Shown: positions 34,500 through 43,019 of the stretch, piece by piece
Layout: every line of letters starts with the position of its first letter
How positions within the stretch are numbered: the first letter of the stretch is position 1
NCBI RefSeq assembly: GCF_017161445.1
Contig: NZ_CP071060.1
Coordinates: 1,922,001-1,986,000, forward strand
Direction: 5' to 3'
Origin: Niveibacterium microcysteis
GTDB taxonomy: Bacteria > Pseudomonadota > Gammaproteobacteria > Burkholderiales > Rhodocyclaceae
DNA length: 64,000 nucleotides
Position numbers and translations under genes: made by a program
Notes under the pieces: generated by a model
What the model was told of the DNA's origin: nothing
The model's input: the letters and a program-made list of their open reading frames with translations, nothing else
Database searches by the model: none

Positions 34500-35114
34500 T
34501 CAGGTGCTGCGCAGGCCGTTGAAGAACACTCGCGTGAGGTAGGGCGCCATGTCGGCGAGGTCGTAGTCGCCGTCCAGCACCCAGTCGTGCATCAGGCCGC
34601 CGACGAAGGCCGTCACCGCGATGGCCGCCTTGGCGGGGCTGACGTCGGGCGGCAATTGGCCGCGCGCTCCAGCGGCTTCAAGCACGGACTCGATCTGGCA
34701 ACGGCAGTCCCGCTTGCTCTCTTCCTCGCGTGCGAGGTATTCGGCGAACTCCGGGCCGCCATCGAAGCCGCGGAAGAGGATTTCGAGCACCGCGCGCATC
34801 CGTGCGTCGCGCGCGATCAGTTGAAGGATCTCGCAGGCCTGGCGCTCAAGCGAGCCGAGCGGGTCTTCGCCTGGCTCGGCCACCAGGGTGTCGAGCATGG
34901 TTTCCATCGGTGACGTCGCGCGGTCACATACCGCCTCGAAAATCTCCGCTTTGTTCTTGAAGTGCCAATAGACGGCGCCACGGGTGACGCCGGCCGCACG
35001 CGCAATCATGTCCAGTGTGGTCGAGGCGACGCCCTTGTCGCAAAAAAGCGCCTCCGCTGCGTCCAGCAGTTGGGCGCGGGTGGCTTCGGCTTGTTCTTTG
35101 GTTCGTCTGACCAT
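34500..35114 (-). CDS. TetR/AcrR-family repressor of the adjacent RND pump
   Basis: A 204-residue repressor. The N-terminal helix-turn-helix has GVASTTLDMIARAAGVTRGA and YWHFKNKAEIF, a close match to AcrR/TtgR-type proteins. The C-terminal domain binds small ligands. It is divergent from the pump operon; the operator at 35209-35228 lies in the shared gap, so it probably represses the pump and its own gene until a ligand binds. Confidence 0.93.
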   Translation of the reverse strand: MVRRTKEQAEATRAQLLDAAEALFCDKGVASTTLDMIARAAGVTRGAVYWHFKNKAEIFEAVCDRATSPMETMLDTLVAEPGEDPLGSLERQACEILQLIARDARMRAVLEILFRGFDGGPEFAEYLAREEESKRDCRCQIESVLEAAGARGQLPPDVSPAKAAIAVTAFVGGLMHDWVLDGDYDLADMAPYLTRVFFNGLRST

Positions 35115-35206
35115 GATCTCGTTGTTCTACGTTGCTTTGTTTGGCGCTTCGTTGCGCTGACGCGGGTCAAGCATGTGCGGTTGATACACAACGACACGTT
35201 CCGCGA

Positions 35207-35236
35207 TTTACAAACATTCTTGTATGTATCTAAAAT
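35207..35236 (+). promoter_or_regulatory. Promoter of the acrAB-oprM-type operon, overlapped by the repressor operator
   Basis: TTTACA (35207-35212) and TAAAAT (35231-35236) are separated by 18 bases, each five of six from consensus. The spacer is filled by an inverted repeat, TACAAACA / TGTATGTA (35209-35228), very like the AcrR operator. Repressor binding there would block RNA polymerase directly. Confidence 0.75.
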
Positions 35237-35310
35237 CCGCCTTGCTTGTCAATTCGGATTGTCCCGGTACGCCCGGCGGCAACGCTTCTCCCCTTGCAGA
35301 GGACACCACC

Positions 35311-36525
35311 ATGCATCCCACCCCGATTCTTCCCCCATCGGCCCGCAGCGCGTTTGCGCTGGCGGTGCTTTCGCTCGTGCTTGTTGCCTGCGGCAAGCAG
35401 GGTGGCCAGCAGGAACATGGCGGCATGCCGCCTGCCGACGTAGCCGTCACCACGGTTGCCTTGCGCGATGTGCCGGTCGATTTCGAGTATGTCGGCCAGG
35501 TCGCGGGTTCGCGCGAGATCGAGGTACGTGCGCGCGTGACCGGCATCATTGAAAAGCGCCTGTATGAGGAAGGCACCCTGCTCAAGGCCGGGCAACCGAT
35601 GTTCCTGATCGACCAGGCGCCGTTCCGCGCGCGCGTGGCTTCTGCCGAAGCGGCGCTGACGCAGGCGCAGGCGCGCCTGAAGCAGGCGGAACGCGAGTAC
35701 AACCGGATCAAGCCGCTGGCCGCTGAACAGGCCGTGAGCCAGAAGGATGCGGATGACGCCGCTTCGGCCTTCGAGCTCGCGCGGGCGGCGGTGAAATCTG
35801 CCGAAGCGGATCTGACCACCGCACGCATCGACCTTGGCTATACCGAAGTCCGCGCACCGCTCGGCGGTGTCGCCGGGCGCGCGCTGAAGGTGGAGGGCGG
35901 TCTTGCTGCTGCTGGCGGCGACAGCCTGCTCGCGACGCTGGCGCAGACCGATCCGGCGCATGTGAACTACGGCGTGGGCGAGGAAGAAGCACTGCGCCTG
36001 CGCGACGAAGCCGCCAACGGCAAGCTGGTGCTGCCGAAGGACGGTTTCGCGGTGAAGCTGAAGCTCTCCGACGGCTCGATGCTCGATCGTGTGGGTCGCA
36101 TCGACTTTCATGACTACAAGGCCGATTCGAATACCGGCAGCTTTGCCGCGCGTGCGAGCGTGCCGAACGCTGATGGCAAGCTGGCGCCGGGACAGTTCGT
36201 GCGCGTGATTTTGAGTGGCGCGACGCGGCCGCAGGCCGTGGTACTGCCGCAGCGCGCGGTGCTGGATTCGCCCAATGGCAAGTACGTTTACGTGGTGGGC
36301 CAGGGCAAGGAAGGCGCGACGATCGCGCAGCCGCGCCCGGTGCAGGTGGGCGAGTGGGTCAAGCTGGAGGGTGACCTGGCCAATGCCTGGGTGATCCGCG
36401 ACGGCCTCAAGCCGGGTGATCAGGTCATCGTCGATGGCACCGCCCGTATCTTCTTCCCCGGCGCGCCGATCAAGGTTGGCGGCGCAGCGCCGGCAGCCCA
36501 ATCCGCCCCCGCTGGCAAGCACTGA
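35311..36525 (+). CDS. acrA: RND efflux adaptor lipoprotein (AcrA/MexA type)
   Basis: The ATG at 35311 has AGAGGA upstream and gives 404 residues. A lipoprotein signal ends in LVACGKQ, so the protein is lipid-anchored at the periplasmic face. Lipoyl, coiled-coil hairpin (TQAQARLKQAEREYNRIKPL) and beta-barrel regions follow, typical of AcrA/MexA. It joins the transporter and outer-membrane channel encoded next in the same operon. Confidence 0.95.
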   Translation: MHPTPILPPSARSAFALAVLSLVLVACGKQGGQQEHGGMPPADVAVTTVALRDVPVDFEYVGQVAGSREIEVRARVTGIIEKRLYEEGTLLKAGQPMFLIDQAPFRARVASAEAALTQAQARLKQAEREYNRIKPLAAEQAVSQKDADDAASAFELARAAVKSAEADLTTARIDLGYTEVRAPLGGVAGRALKVEGGLAAAGGDSLLATLAQTDPAHVNYGVGEEEALRLRDEAANGKLVLPKDGFAVKLKLSDGSMLDRVGRIDFHDYKADSNTGSFAARASVPNADGKLAPGQFVRVILSGATRPQAVVLPQRAVLDSPNGKYVYVVGQGKEGATIAQPRPVQVGEWVKLEGDLANAWVIRDGLKPGDQVIVDGTARIFFPGAPIKVGGAAPAAQSAPAGKH

Positions 36526-36542
36526 GCCGGAGGCAAGCAGCC

Positions 36543-39500
36543 ATGTTCTCCCGATTCTTCATAGATAGGCCGATCTTCGCCTTCGTCATCTCCATCTTCA
36601 TGGTGTTGGCGGGCCTGGCGGCCATGCGCAGTCTGCCGATTGCGCAATACCCCGAGATCGCACCACCTGTAGTGCAGGTGACTGCGGTTTACCCCGGCGC
36701 CTCGGCCAACGTGCTTGAGCAGACCGTCGCTGCGACGCTGGAAAACGCCATCAACGGCGTCGAAGGCATGATGTACATGCAGTCGACCTCGACCTCCAGC
36801 GGCGTGATGACGATTGCAGTGACCTTCGAGATCGGCACCAACGTCGATCAGGCGGCGCTCAACGTCAATAACCGCGTCAAGCAGGTTGAAGCCAAGCTGC
36901 CGCTGGAAGTACGACGCCAGGGCGTGACGGTGGAGAAGGGCTCTTCGTCCTTCCTGCAGGTGCTCGCGTTCTACTCGCCGGATGGCCGTTACGACGATCT
37001 CTACACCTCCAACTACGTCACCCTGAACGTGCTCGATGCGTTGAAGCGCATCCCGGGTACGACCAACGTGCAGATCTTCGGCGCGAAGGATTACGCGATG
37101 CGCGTGTGGATCCGCCCGGATCGCATGACGCAGCTGAAGGTGACGGTGGCGGACATCGCTGCCGCGCTGAACGAGCAGAACGCGCAGTTCGCGGCCGGCA
37201 AGGTGGGTCAGGCGCCGACCGGTGGCGGGCAGGAAATGGTCTACACCGTGACCACCAAGGGCCGGCTGTCGAGCGTCGAAGAGTTCGAAAACATCATCGT
37301 GCGCGCCAATCCGGACGGCTCCTCGCTGCGTCTGAAGGATGTCGCACGCGTCGAACTGGGCTCGAAGGACTACGACTTCATCGGCCGCATCAACGGCCAT
37401 CCGGCAACCCTCGTCGGCATCTTCCTGCAGCCTGGTGCCAATGCACTGGATGTGGCGGCGGAGGTGAAGAAAACCGTGTCCGGCATGTCGGAGCGCTTCC
37501 CGCAAGGCTTCACCTACAGCGTTCCTTACGACACCACGCGCTTTGTCGAAGTCTCGATCCGCGAAGTGCTCAAGACGCTTGGCGAAGCAATGGTGCTGGT
37601 GTTCCTTGTCGTCTTCCTGTTCCTGCAGAACTGGCGTGCGACGCTGATCCCGACGATGGCGGTGCCGGTATCGCTGATCGGCACCTTCGCCGGCCTGCAT
37701 CTGCTCGGCTATTCAATCAACACGCTGACGCTGTTCGGCATGGTGTTGTCGATCGGTATCGTCGTCGATGATGCGATCGTGGTGCTCGAAAACGTCGAAC
37801 GGATCATGCACGAGGAAGGGCTGCACGCCCGCGAGGCGGCGATCCAGGCGATGAAGGAAGTGACTGGCCCGGTCATCGCGATCGTGCTGGTGTTGTGTTC
37901 GGTGTTCGTGCCGATTGCCTTCCTGGGTGGCCTGACTGGCGAGTTGTTCCGTCAGTTCGCGATCACGATTTCGATCTCGGTCACGCTGTCGGGCATCATC
38001 GCACTGACGATGACGCCGGCGCTGTGCGTGCTGATTCTCAAGCACGAGCACAAGCAGACCAACCCGTTCTTTCTGCGCTTCAACGACTGGTTCCACCGTG
38101 CCACCGGCCGCTACATCGGCGGTGTGACCTGGGTGATCCGTCGCTCGGGCATCGGTGCGGCGCTGTTCCTCGGCATGGTTGCGGTGACGGCGGGGCTGTG
38201 GAAGTTCACGCCGGGCTCGCTGGTGCCGGACGAGGACCAGGGCTTCTACATCTCGGCGGTGTTCCTGCCGGACGGCGCATCGCTTGAGCGCACCGACAAG
38301 GTCGTCAAGCAGGTCATCGACGCAGTGAAATCCAACCCGGCCAACCAGGACGTCGTGGCCTTCACGGGTTTCGACTTCATCGGTGGCGGTTACAAGAACA
38401 GTGCCGCGACGCTCTTCGTCACCCAGAAGCATTGGGACGAGCGCAACGTGCCGGTGACCGCCCTGGTCGGCGAGCTGTATGCCAAGACCGCGGGCATCAA
38501 GGAGGCGCTGGTGCTGGCCTTCCCGCCGCCGGCGATCTTTGGCCTGGGCAGCACCGGTGGCTTCGAGTTCTACATCCAGAACCGTGGTGACGGTGGCTCG
38601 AAGAAGATGGCCGAGGTCGTTGGCGCGTTCCAGGCCGCGGCTTCGCAGAGCAAGGTGCTCGCTGGCGTGCAGACGCTGTGGCGCGCCAACTCGCCGCAGC
38701 TGTACGTGGATGTGGATCGCAACAAGGCCAAGGCGCTGGGCGTGAATATCGACGATGCGTTCAATACGCTCGCAGCGTCCATGGGCACTTACTACGTCAA
38801 TGATTTCAACAAGTCGGGGCGTGCCTGGCAGGTGTTGATGTCGGCCGATTCGAGCTATCGCAAGCGGCCGGACGACATCGGGCGCATCTACGTGAAGAGC
38901 AGCAAAGGCGGGATGGTGCCGCTGTCTGCCTTCGCCCATGTCGACTACACCGCGGGCCCGGATCTGCTGGAGCGCTACAACAACCTGCCGGCCGTGAAGC
39001 TGCTGGGCAATGCCGCACCGGGCTACAGCTCGGGCCAGGCCATCGCCGAGGTTGAGCGGATCGCGAAGGAAGTGCTGCCGCCGGAATTCAGCTACGACTG
39101 GACGGGCTCGTCCTACCAGGAGAAGCGGTCTTCGGGTACCTCCGGCCTTGCGCTGGGCATGGCGGTGGTGATGGTGTTCCTGATCCTGTCGGCTCTGTAC
39201 GAGAAATGGTCGCTGCCGTTGTCGGTGCTGCTGGCGCTGCCGTTCGGCACCTTCGGCGCGCTGGCTGCGGTGTGGCTGCGCGGCTTCACGAACGATGTGT
39301 ACTTCCAGATCGGTCTCGTGACGCTGCTGGGGCTTGCGGCCAAGAACGCGATCCTGATCGTCGAGTACGCGTTGCTGAAGAACCAGGAGGGCTTCCCGCC
39401 CGCCGCGGCAGCGATCGAAGCGGCACGCCTGCGCTTCCGCCCGATCATCATGACCTCGCTGGCCTTCATTCTCGGTGTGCTGCCGTTGGCAATCTCGCAC

Positions 39501-39704
39501 GGTGCCGGCGCCGGGGCGCGGCAGAGCGTGGGTACCGGGGTGATGGGCGGCATGCTGGCGGCCACCTTCCTCGCGGTGTTCTTCGTGCCGCTGTTCTACA
39601 AACTCGTGATCGACCGCCGCCTGAAGACGCCGGACGATGAACTGATTGCACCCCCGCATCACCCGCTCGCCGAACTGGAGCAGGAAGGGAAGAGCCATGA
39701 CTGA
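36543..39704 (+). CDS. acrB: RND multidrug efflux transporter (AcrB/MexB type)
   Basis: A 1053-residue HAE-1 transporter with the family start MFSRFFIDRPIFAFVISIFM and twelve membrane helices. The proton relay is visible in VVDDAIVVLENVERI and AAKNAILIVEYA. It exports hydrophobic drugs, dyes and detergents from the membrane and periplasm, driven by protons. It lies 17 bases after the adaptor gene and overlaps the channel gene by 8 bases. Confidence 0.96.
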   Translation: MFSRFFIDRPIFAFVISIFMVLAGLAAMRSLPIAQYPEIAPPVVQVTAVYPGASANVLEQTVAATLENAINGVEGMMYMQSTSTSSGVMTIAVTFEIGTNVDQAALNVNNRVKQVEAKLPLEVRRQGVTVEKGSSSFLQVLAFYSPDGRYDDLYTSNYVTLNVLDALKRIPGTTNVQIFGAKDYAMRVWIRPDRMTQLKVTVADIAAALNEQNAQFAAGKVGQAPTGGGQEMVYTVTTKGRLSSVEEFENIIVRANPDGSSLRLKDVARVELGSKDYDFIGRINGHPATLVGIFLQPGANALDVAAEVKKTVSGMSERFPQGFTYSVPYDTTRFVEVSIREVLKTLGEAMVLVFLVVFLFLQNWRATLIPTMAVPVSLIGTFAGLHLLGYSINTLTLFGMVLSIGIVVDDAIVVLENVERIMHEEGLHAREAAIQAMKEVTGPVIAIVLVLCSVFVPIAFLGGLTGELFRQFAITISISVTLSGIIALTMTPALCVLILKHEHKQTNPFFLRFNDWFHRATGRYIGGVTWVIRRSGIGAALFLGMVAVTAGLWKFTPGSLVPDEDQGFYISAVFLPDGASLERTDKVVKQVIDAVKSNPANQDVVAFTGFDFIGGGYKNSAATLFVTQKHWDERNVPVTALVGELYAKTAGIKEALVLAFPPPAIFGLGSTGGFEFYIQNRGDGGSKKMAEVVGAFQAAASQSKVLAGVQTLWRANSPQLYVDVDRNKAKALGVNIDDAFNTLAASMGTYYVNDFNKSGRAWQVLMSADSSYRKRPDDIGRIYVKSSKGGMVPLSAFAHVDYTAGPDLLERYNNLPAVKLLGNAAPGYSSGQAIAEVERIAKEVLPPEFSYDWTGSSYQEKRSSGTSGLALGMAVVMVFLILSALYEKWSLPLSVLLALPFGTFGALAAVWLRGFTNDVYFQIGLVTLLGLAAKNAILIVEYALLKNQEGFPPAAAAIEAARLRFRPIIMTSLAFILGVLPLAISHGAGAGARQSVGTGVMGGMLAATFLAVFFVPLFYKLVIDRRLKTPDDELIAPPHHPLAELEQEGKSHD

Positions 39705-41127
39705 ACGAAACAACAACGCTGACGCAATGCGCCGTGGCCGCTTTGCGCTGACGCTGGGTGCCGCCCTGGTGCTGGCCGCCTGCGCCGGTACGCCGAAGGC
39801 ACCGCCGCAAATGGAACTGCCCAAGGCGGCCGAGCAAACCGCACCCGCCGCGATCACCGAGTGGTGGCACAGCTTCGGCGACCCGGTGCTGGACGCCTAC
39901 GTCGCGGAAGCGCTCGCGCACAACAGCGACGTCGAACTGGCCGCCGCCCGCGTGCGCCAGTCGCGCGGTGCGCTGGCCGCGGCGCGCACCAACCTGCTGC
40001 CGACGGTGGATGTAGGTGTCACCGGCGCACGGGTGCGCAGTGCGGACGACACGCGCCAGCCGGGTCAGCCGAAGTTTGCCAACACCTTCACTGGCGGCTT
40101 CACGGTGGCGTACGAGATCGACCTGTTCGGCCGCCTTGCTGCCGAACGCGAAGTGGCAGCGCAGAACCTGGCCGCCAGCCAGTACGGCCAGGAGGTAACC
40201 CGCAGCGCGATTGCAGCGCAGACTGCACGCGCCTACTTCACGCTACGCGCGCTGGATGCCGACGAGACGCTCTACGCCGGTACCCTGAAAACCCGCGACG
40301 AGTTGCTTGCGTTGCAGAAACGCCGCTTCGATGCCGGTGTGATCGGCGCTTACGCTTACGCGCTGGTGGAGGCCGAACGTGCCAGTGTGGCCGCGGCACT
40401 GCCGAAGATCCGTGCTGCACGGGAGCAGGCTGAAGTGGCGCTCTCGCTCTTGCTCGGCCGCAGCCCCCGCGAACTTGCGGAGCGCTTGCCGGAACGCGGC
40501 AGTCCGGTGGATGTGCTGGCGCGCGCGCCGGAGATTCCGGCTGGGCTGCATGCGGAACTGCTGCAGCGTCGCCCGGATGTGCGTGCGGCCGAAGCGCAGC
40601 TCGCTGCGTCCAGCGCCAACGTCGAAGCAGCGCGGGCGCGCTGGTTCCCGTCAATCAGCCTGACTGGCTTCTTTGGTGGCGAAAGCGGCTCGCTGTCGGA
40701 TCTGCTGTCGGGCGCGGCGCGCAGCTGGAACGTGGCCGGCGCGATTGCGCAGCCGCTGGTGGGGCTTGCACGCGTGTCGGCCGATGTGGATCAGGCCAAG
40801 GCTCAGCGTGATCAGGCGGAGCTTACCTACCGCCAGGCAGCGCGCCAGGCCTATGCCGATGCCTTGTCGGCGTTGTCGTCCGCACGTGGGGCACGTGAAG
40901 CCTTGCAGGCGACCGAAACCCTGCGCGACAGTCGTACCCGCGTCTATGAGCTGGCGGCGAAGACCTTCGGGGCAGGGCAGACCAGCCGGCTTGATCTGCT
41001 GGATGCGGAGCGCGAACGGCTGGAATCCGAGCGCCAGCTCGTGACAGCACGGCGCGACCGGCTGACCTCGCTGGTCGACGTCTATCAGTCGCTTGGCGGC
41101 GGCTGGAGCGAACAGCCGGGCAGCTAA
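39697..41127 (+). CDS. oprM: Outer-membrane efflux lipoprotein (OprM/NodT type)
   Basis: The ATG at 39697 gives 476 residues. A lipoprotein signal ends in LAACAGT. Two outer-membrane efflux repeats follow (EWWHSFGDPVLDAYVAEALA near the start, and TYRQAARQAYADALSALSSA in the second). It forms the trimeric outer-membrane channel of the tripartite pump. The start lies within the last codons of acrB, so the genes are translationally coupled. Confidence 0.94.
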   Translation: MTERNNNADAMRRGRFALTLGAALVLAACAGTPKAPPQMELPKAAEQTAPAAITEWWHSFGDPVLDAYVAEALAHNSDVELAAARVRQSRGALAAARTNLLPTVDVGVTGARVRSADDTRQPGQPKFANTFTGGFTVAYEIDLFGRLAAEREVAAQNLAASQYGQEVTRSAIAAQTARAYFTLRALDADETLYAGTLKTRDELLALQKRRFDAGVIGAYAYALVEAERASVAAALPKIRAAREQAEVALSLLLGRSPRELAERLPERGSPVDVLARAPEIPAGLHAELLQRRPDVRAAEAQLAASSANVEAARARWFPSISLTGFFGGESGSLSDLLSGAARSWNVAGAIAQPLVGLARVSADVDQAKAQRDQAELTYRQAARQAYADALSALSSARGAREALQATETLRDSRTRVYELAAKTFGAGQTSRLDLLDAERERLESERQLVTARRDRLTSLVDVYQSLGGGWSEQPGS

Positions 41128-41136
41128 AGCGGGACG

Positions 41137-41201
41137 CGCGGCGCGCGGAACCGGCCAGGCCTCTTCAACAAGGCTCGGACGGCTACGCGCGCCGCGTTTT
41201 T
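41137..41201 (+). terminator. Probable terminator of the efflux operon
   Basis: CGCGGCGCGCG (41137-41147) can pair with CGCGCGCCGCG (41186-41196), with a T-run directly after. The 38-base interior is long, and the 3' arm can instead pair with ACGCGGCGCG at 41206-41215, so the structure is ambiguous. Confidence 0.45.
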
Positions 41202-41259
41202 GTTTACGCGGCGCGGACGCAATCGCCGCTGGCCGCGGCGGCTGTCGTTTGATCCGGCG

Positions 41260-41715
41260 TTAGCCGGGCGCCCTGACCACGAACACCGAACAATCCACCT
41301 TGCGCGCAACGCGCTCGGCGACCGAGCCCAGCACCAGGCGCTGGAACCCGCGTCTGCCGTGGGAGCCGATCACCACGAGGTCGACGCCGTTGGCGGTGAC
41401 TGCGTGGGCGATCTGATCGTCGGCCCGTTCGTTATCCGATTCGAGCAGTACGGTTTCAATTCTCAGGCCGGGCCGATCGAGCTTGGCGCGGGCCTCGGCA
41501 AGCACCGCTTCGCCTTCCGCTTTCCATACGCGTTTGACATCGGTGCGCGAGAGCAGCAAAGGGTCGCTGCTCTGGCGGATCGGCATTTGCCCTTCGTCGA
41601 GGGCGTGGGCAACGATAAGCAGTGCTTCATTGGCGACTGCGAGTCCGGCTGCGACATCGAGCGTTTTGGCTGATGCTTCGCTGCCGTCGATGGCGACCAG
41701 AATCTTGTGGAACAT
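41260..41715 (-). CDS. Universal stress protein, UspA family
   Basis: The ATG at 41715 (GGAGAA upstream) gives 151 residues, the usual size of a single UspA domain. It starts MFHKILVAIDGSEASAK, and the ATP-binding motif GSHGRRGFQRLVLGSVAERV is present near the end (G-2x-G-9x-G-S type), so it should bind ATP. It is thought to protect cells under starvation or respiratory stress; its exact role here is unknown. It is divergent from the binding lipoprotein gene. Confidence 0.92.
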   Translation of the reverse strand: MFHKILVAIDGSEASAKTLDVAAGLAVANEALLIVAHALDEGQMPIRQSSDPLLLSRTDVKRVWKAEGEAVLAEARAKLDRPGLRIETVLLESDNERADDQIAHAVTANGVDLVVIGSHGRRGFQRLVLGSVAERVARKVDCSVFVVRAPG

Positions 41716-41897
41716 GGTGTCTTCTCCAGGCTGGCTTGGGCGCGGCCACACGATCGGGTGCACGCCGCGTTCATGGCTCGCATGCTGAACCGATAACGCC
41801 ATGAGGGCTTTGTTTTGGCGCAAACGGCCCCAGCCGGCTTCAAGTCCGGGCGCCGGCGGCCGTAGATAAAGCCGGATGCCGTAAGAAGGGGAGGCCG

Positions 41898-43019
41898 ATG
41901 CGAGCGATAACCGGGCGGGTGTGGCGAGTCGCGTTACTCGGCGTGCTGCTCGGCGTCGCATCCTGCAGCGCGCCGGAACCGGTGAAGCTGGGCTTCGTCG
42001 GCGGGTATTCCGGCCGTGTCGCCGATCTGGGCATCGACGGTCGCAACGGCGCGACGATCGCGGTCGAAGAGGTCAATGCGCAGGGCGGCATCCATGGCCG
42101 CCGCGTTGAGCTGGTCGATCGCAATGACGAACAGGATCCCGCACACGCCCGCCGTGCCGTCGAAGAGCTGATTGGCTTGAAGGTGGCCGCGATCGTGGGG
42201 CATACGACCAGCGCCATGTCGGTTGCGACGGTCGAAACCGTGACGCAGCAGCATGTCGTGATGGTGAGCCCGACGTCGACCGCAGACGAGCTGAGCGGCC
42301 GCGATGATTACTTTTTCCGCGTTGTCGCTGCCACCCGATTCAATGCCGCGCGCAACGCCAGCTACTACCTTTCGCGTGGGTTCCGGCGTGCGGCCGTGGT
42401 CTATGACCTCAACAACCGCGCCTATTCCGAGAGCTGGTACAAGGCTTTCGTGGCGCCGTTTGAAGCGGGCGGCGGCAAAGTCGTCAGCGCATTGACCTAT
42501 ACCTCGCGGCCGGATCTGCATTTCAGCACCCTGGCGGAAGGCTTGTTGGCCAAGTCGCCAGACGTCGTGGTGATCGTCGCCAACGGCGTGGATACGGCCC
42601 TGATTGCGCAGCAGGTGCGCAAGCGTAGTCCCACGGTGCAACTGGCTTCTGCAGAGTGGGGCGGCACCGAAAAGCTGATCGACATGGGTGGCAGCGCGGT
42701 CGAGGGCATGCTGGTGTCGCAGTACTACGATCGCTACAGCAATCGCGCCGCCTTCATCGCGTTCAAACAGCGCTATCGGGAACGCTTCTCGGACGAACCC
42801 GGCTTTGCGGCCGTGTGCGGCTACGACGCGGCGAAGATGGTGATCGCCGGGCTGATGGAGCAGCGCCCGCAGGAAGATCTCAAGCAAACGCTGCTACGCA
42901 TGGGGCACTTCGAGTTGTCGCAGGGGCCGATGGCGATCGACCGTTTCGGCGACGCGAAACGCACGATCTACATCACCGCAATTCGTAACGGGCGCTACGA
43001 AGTGGTGCTGCCGCCATGA
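41898..43019 (+). CDS. Periplasmic ligand-binding lipoprotein (branched-chain amino-acid binding type)
   Basis: A 373-residue type I periplasmic binding protein. The lipoprotein signal ends in GVASCSAPE. The start of the mature protein, KLGFVGGYSGRVADLGIDGR, and the GHTTSAMSVATVETVTQQH segment are typical of LivJ-type receptors. No permease or ATPase gene is near. Its stop overlaps the start of the histidine kinase by ATGA, so it most likely acts as the kinase's extracellular sensor partner. The ligand is unknown. Confidence 0.88.
   Translation: MRAITGRVWRVALLGVLLGVASCSAPEPVKLGFVGGYSGRVADLGIDGRNGATIAVEEVNAQGGIHGRRVELVDRNDEQDPAHARRAVEELIGLKVAAIVGHTTSAMSVATVETVTQQHVVMVSPTSTADELSGRDDYFFRVVAATRFNAARNASYYLSRGFRRAAVVYDLNNRAYSESWYKAFVAPFEAGGGKVVSALTYTSRPDLHFSTLAEGLLAKSPDVVVIVANGVDTALIAQQVRKRSPTVQLASAEWGGTEKLIDMGGSAVEGMLVSQYYDRYSNRAAFIAFKQRYRERFSDEPGFAAVCGYDAAKMVIAGLMEQRPQEDLKQTLLRMGHFELSQGPMAIDRFGDAKRTIYITAIRNGRYEVVLPP

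Noticed and set aside
37713..39857. 714-codon minus-strand open frame opposite acrB
   Set aside because: It is antisense to a fully recognisable AcrB-type transporter with its proton-relay motifs.
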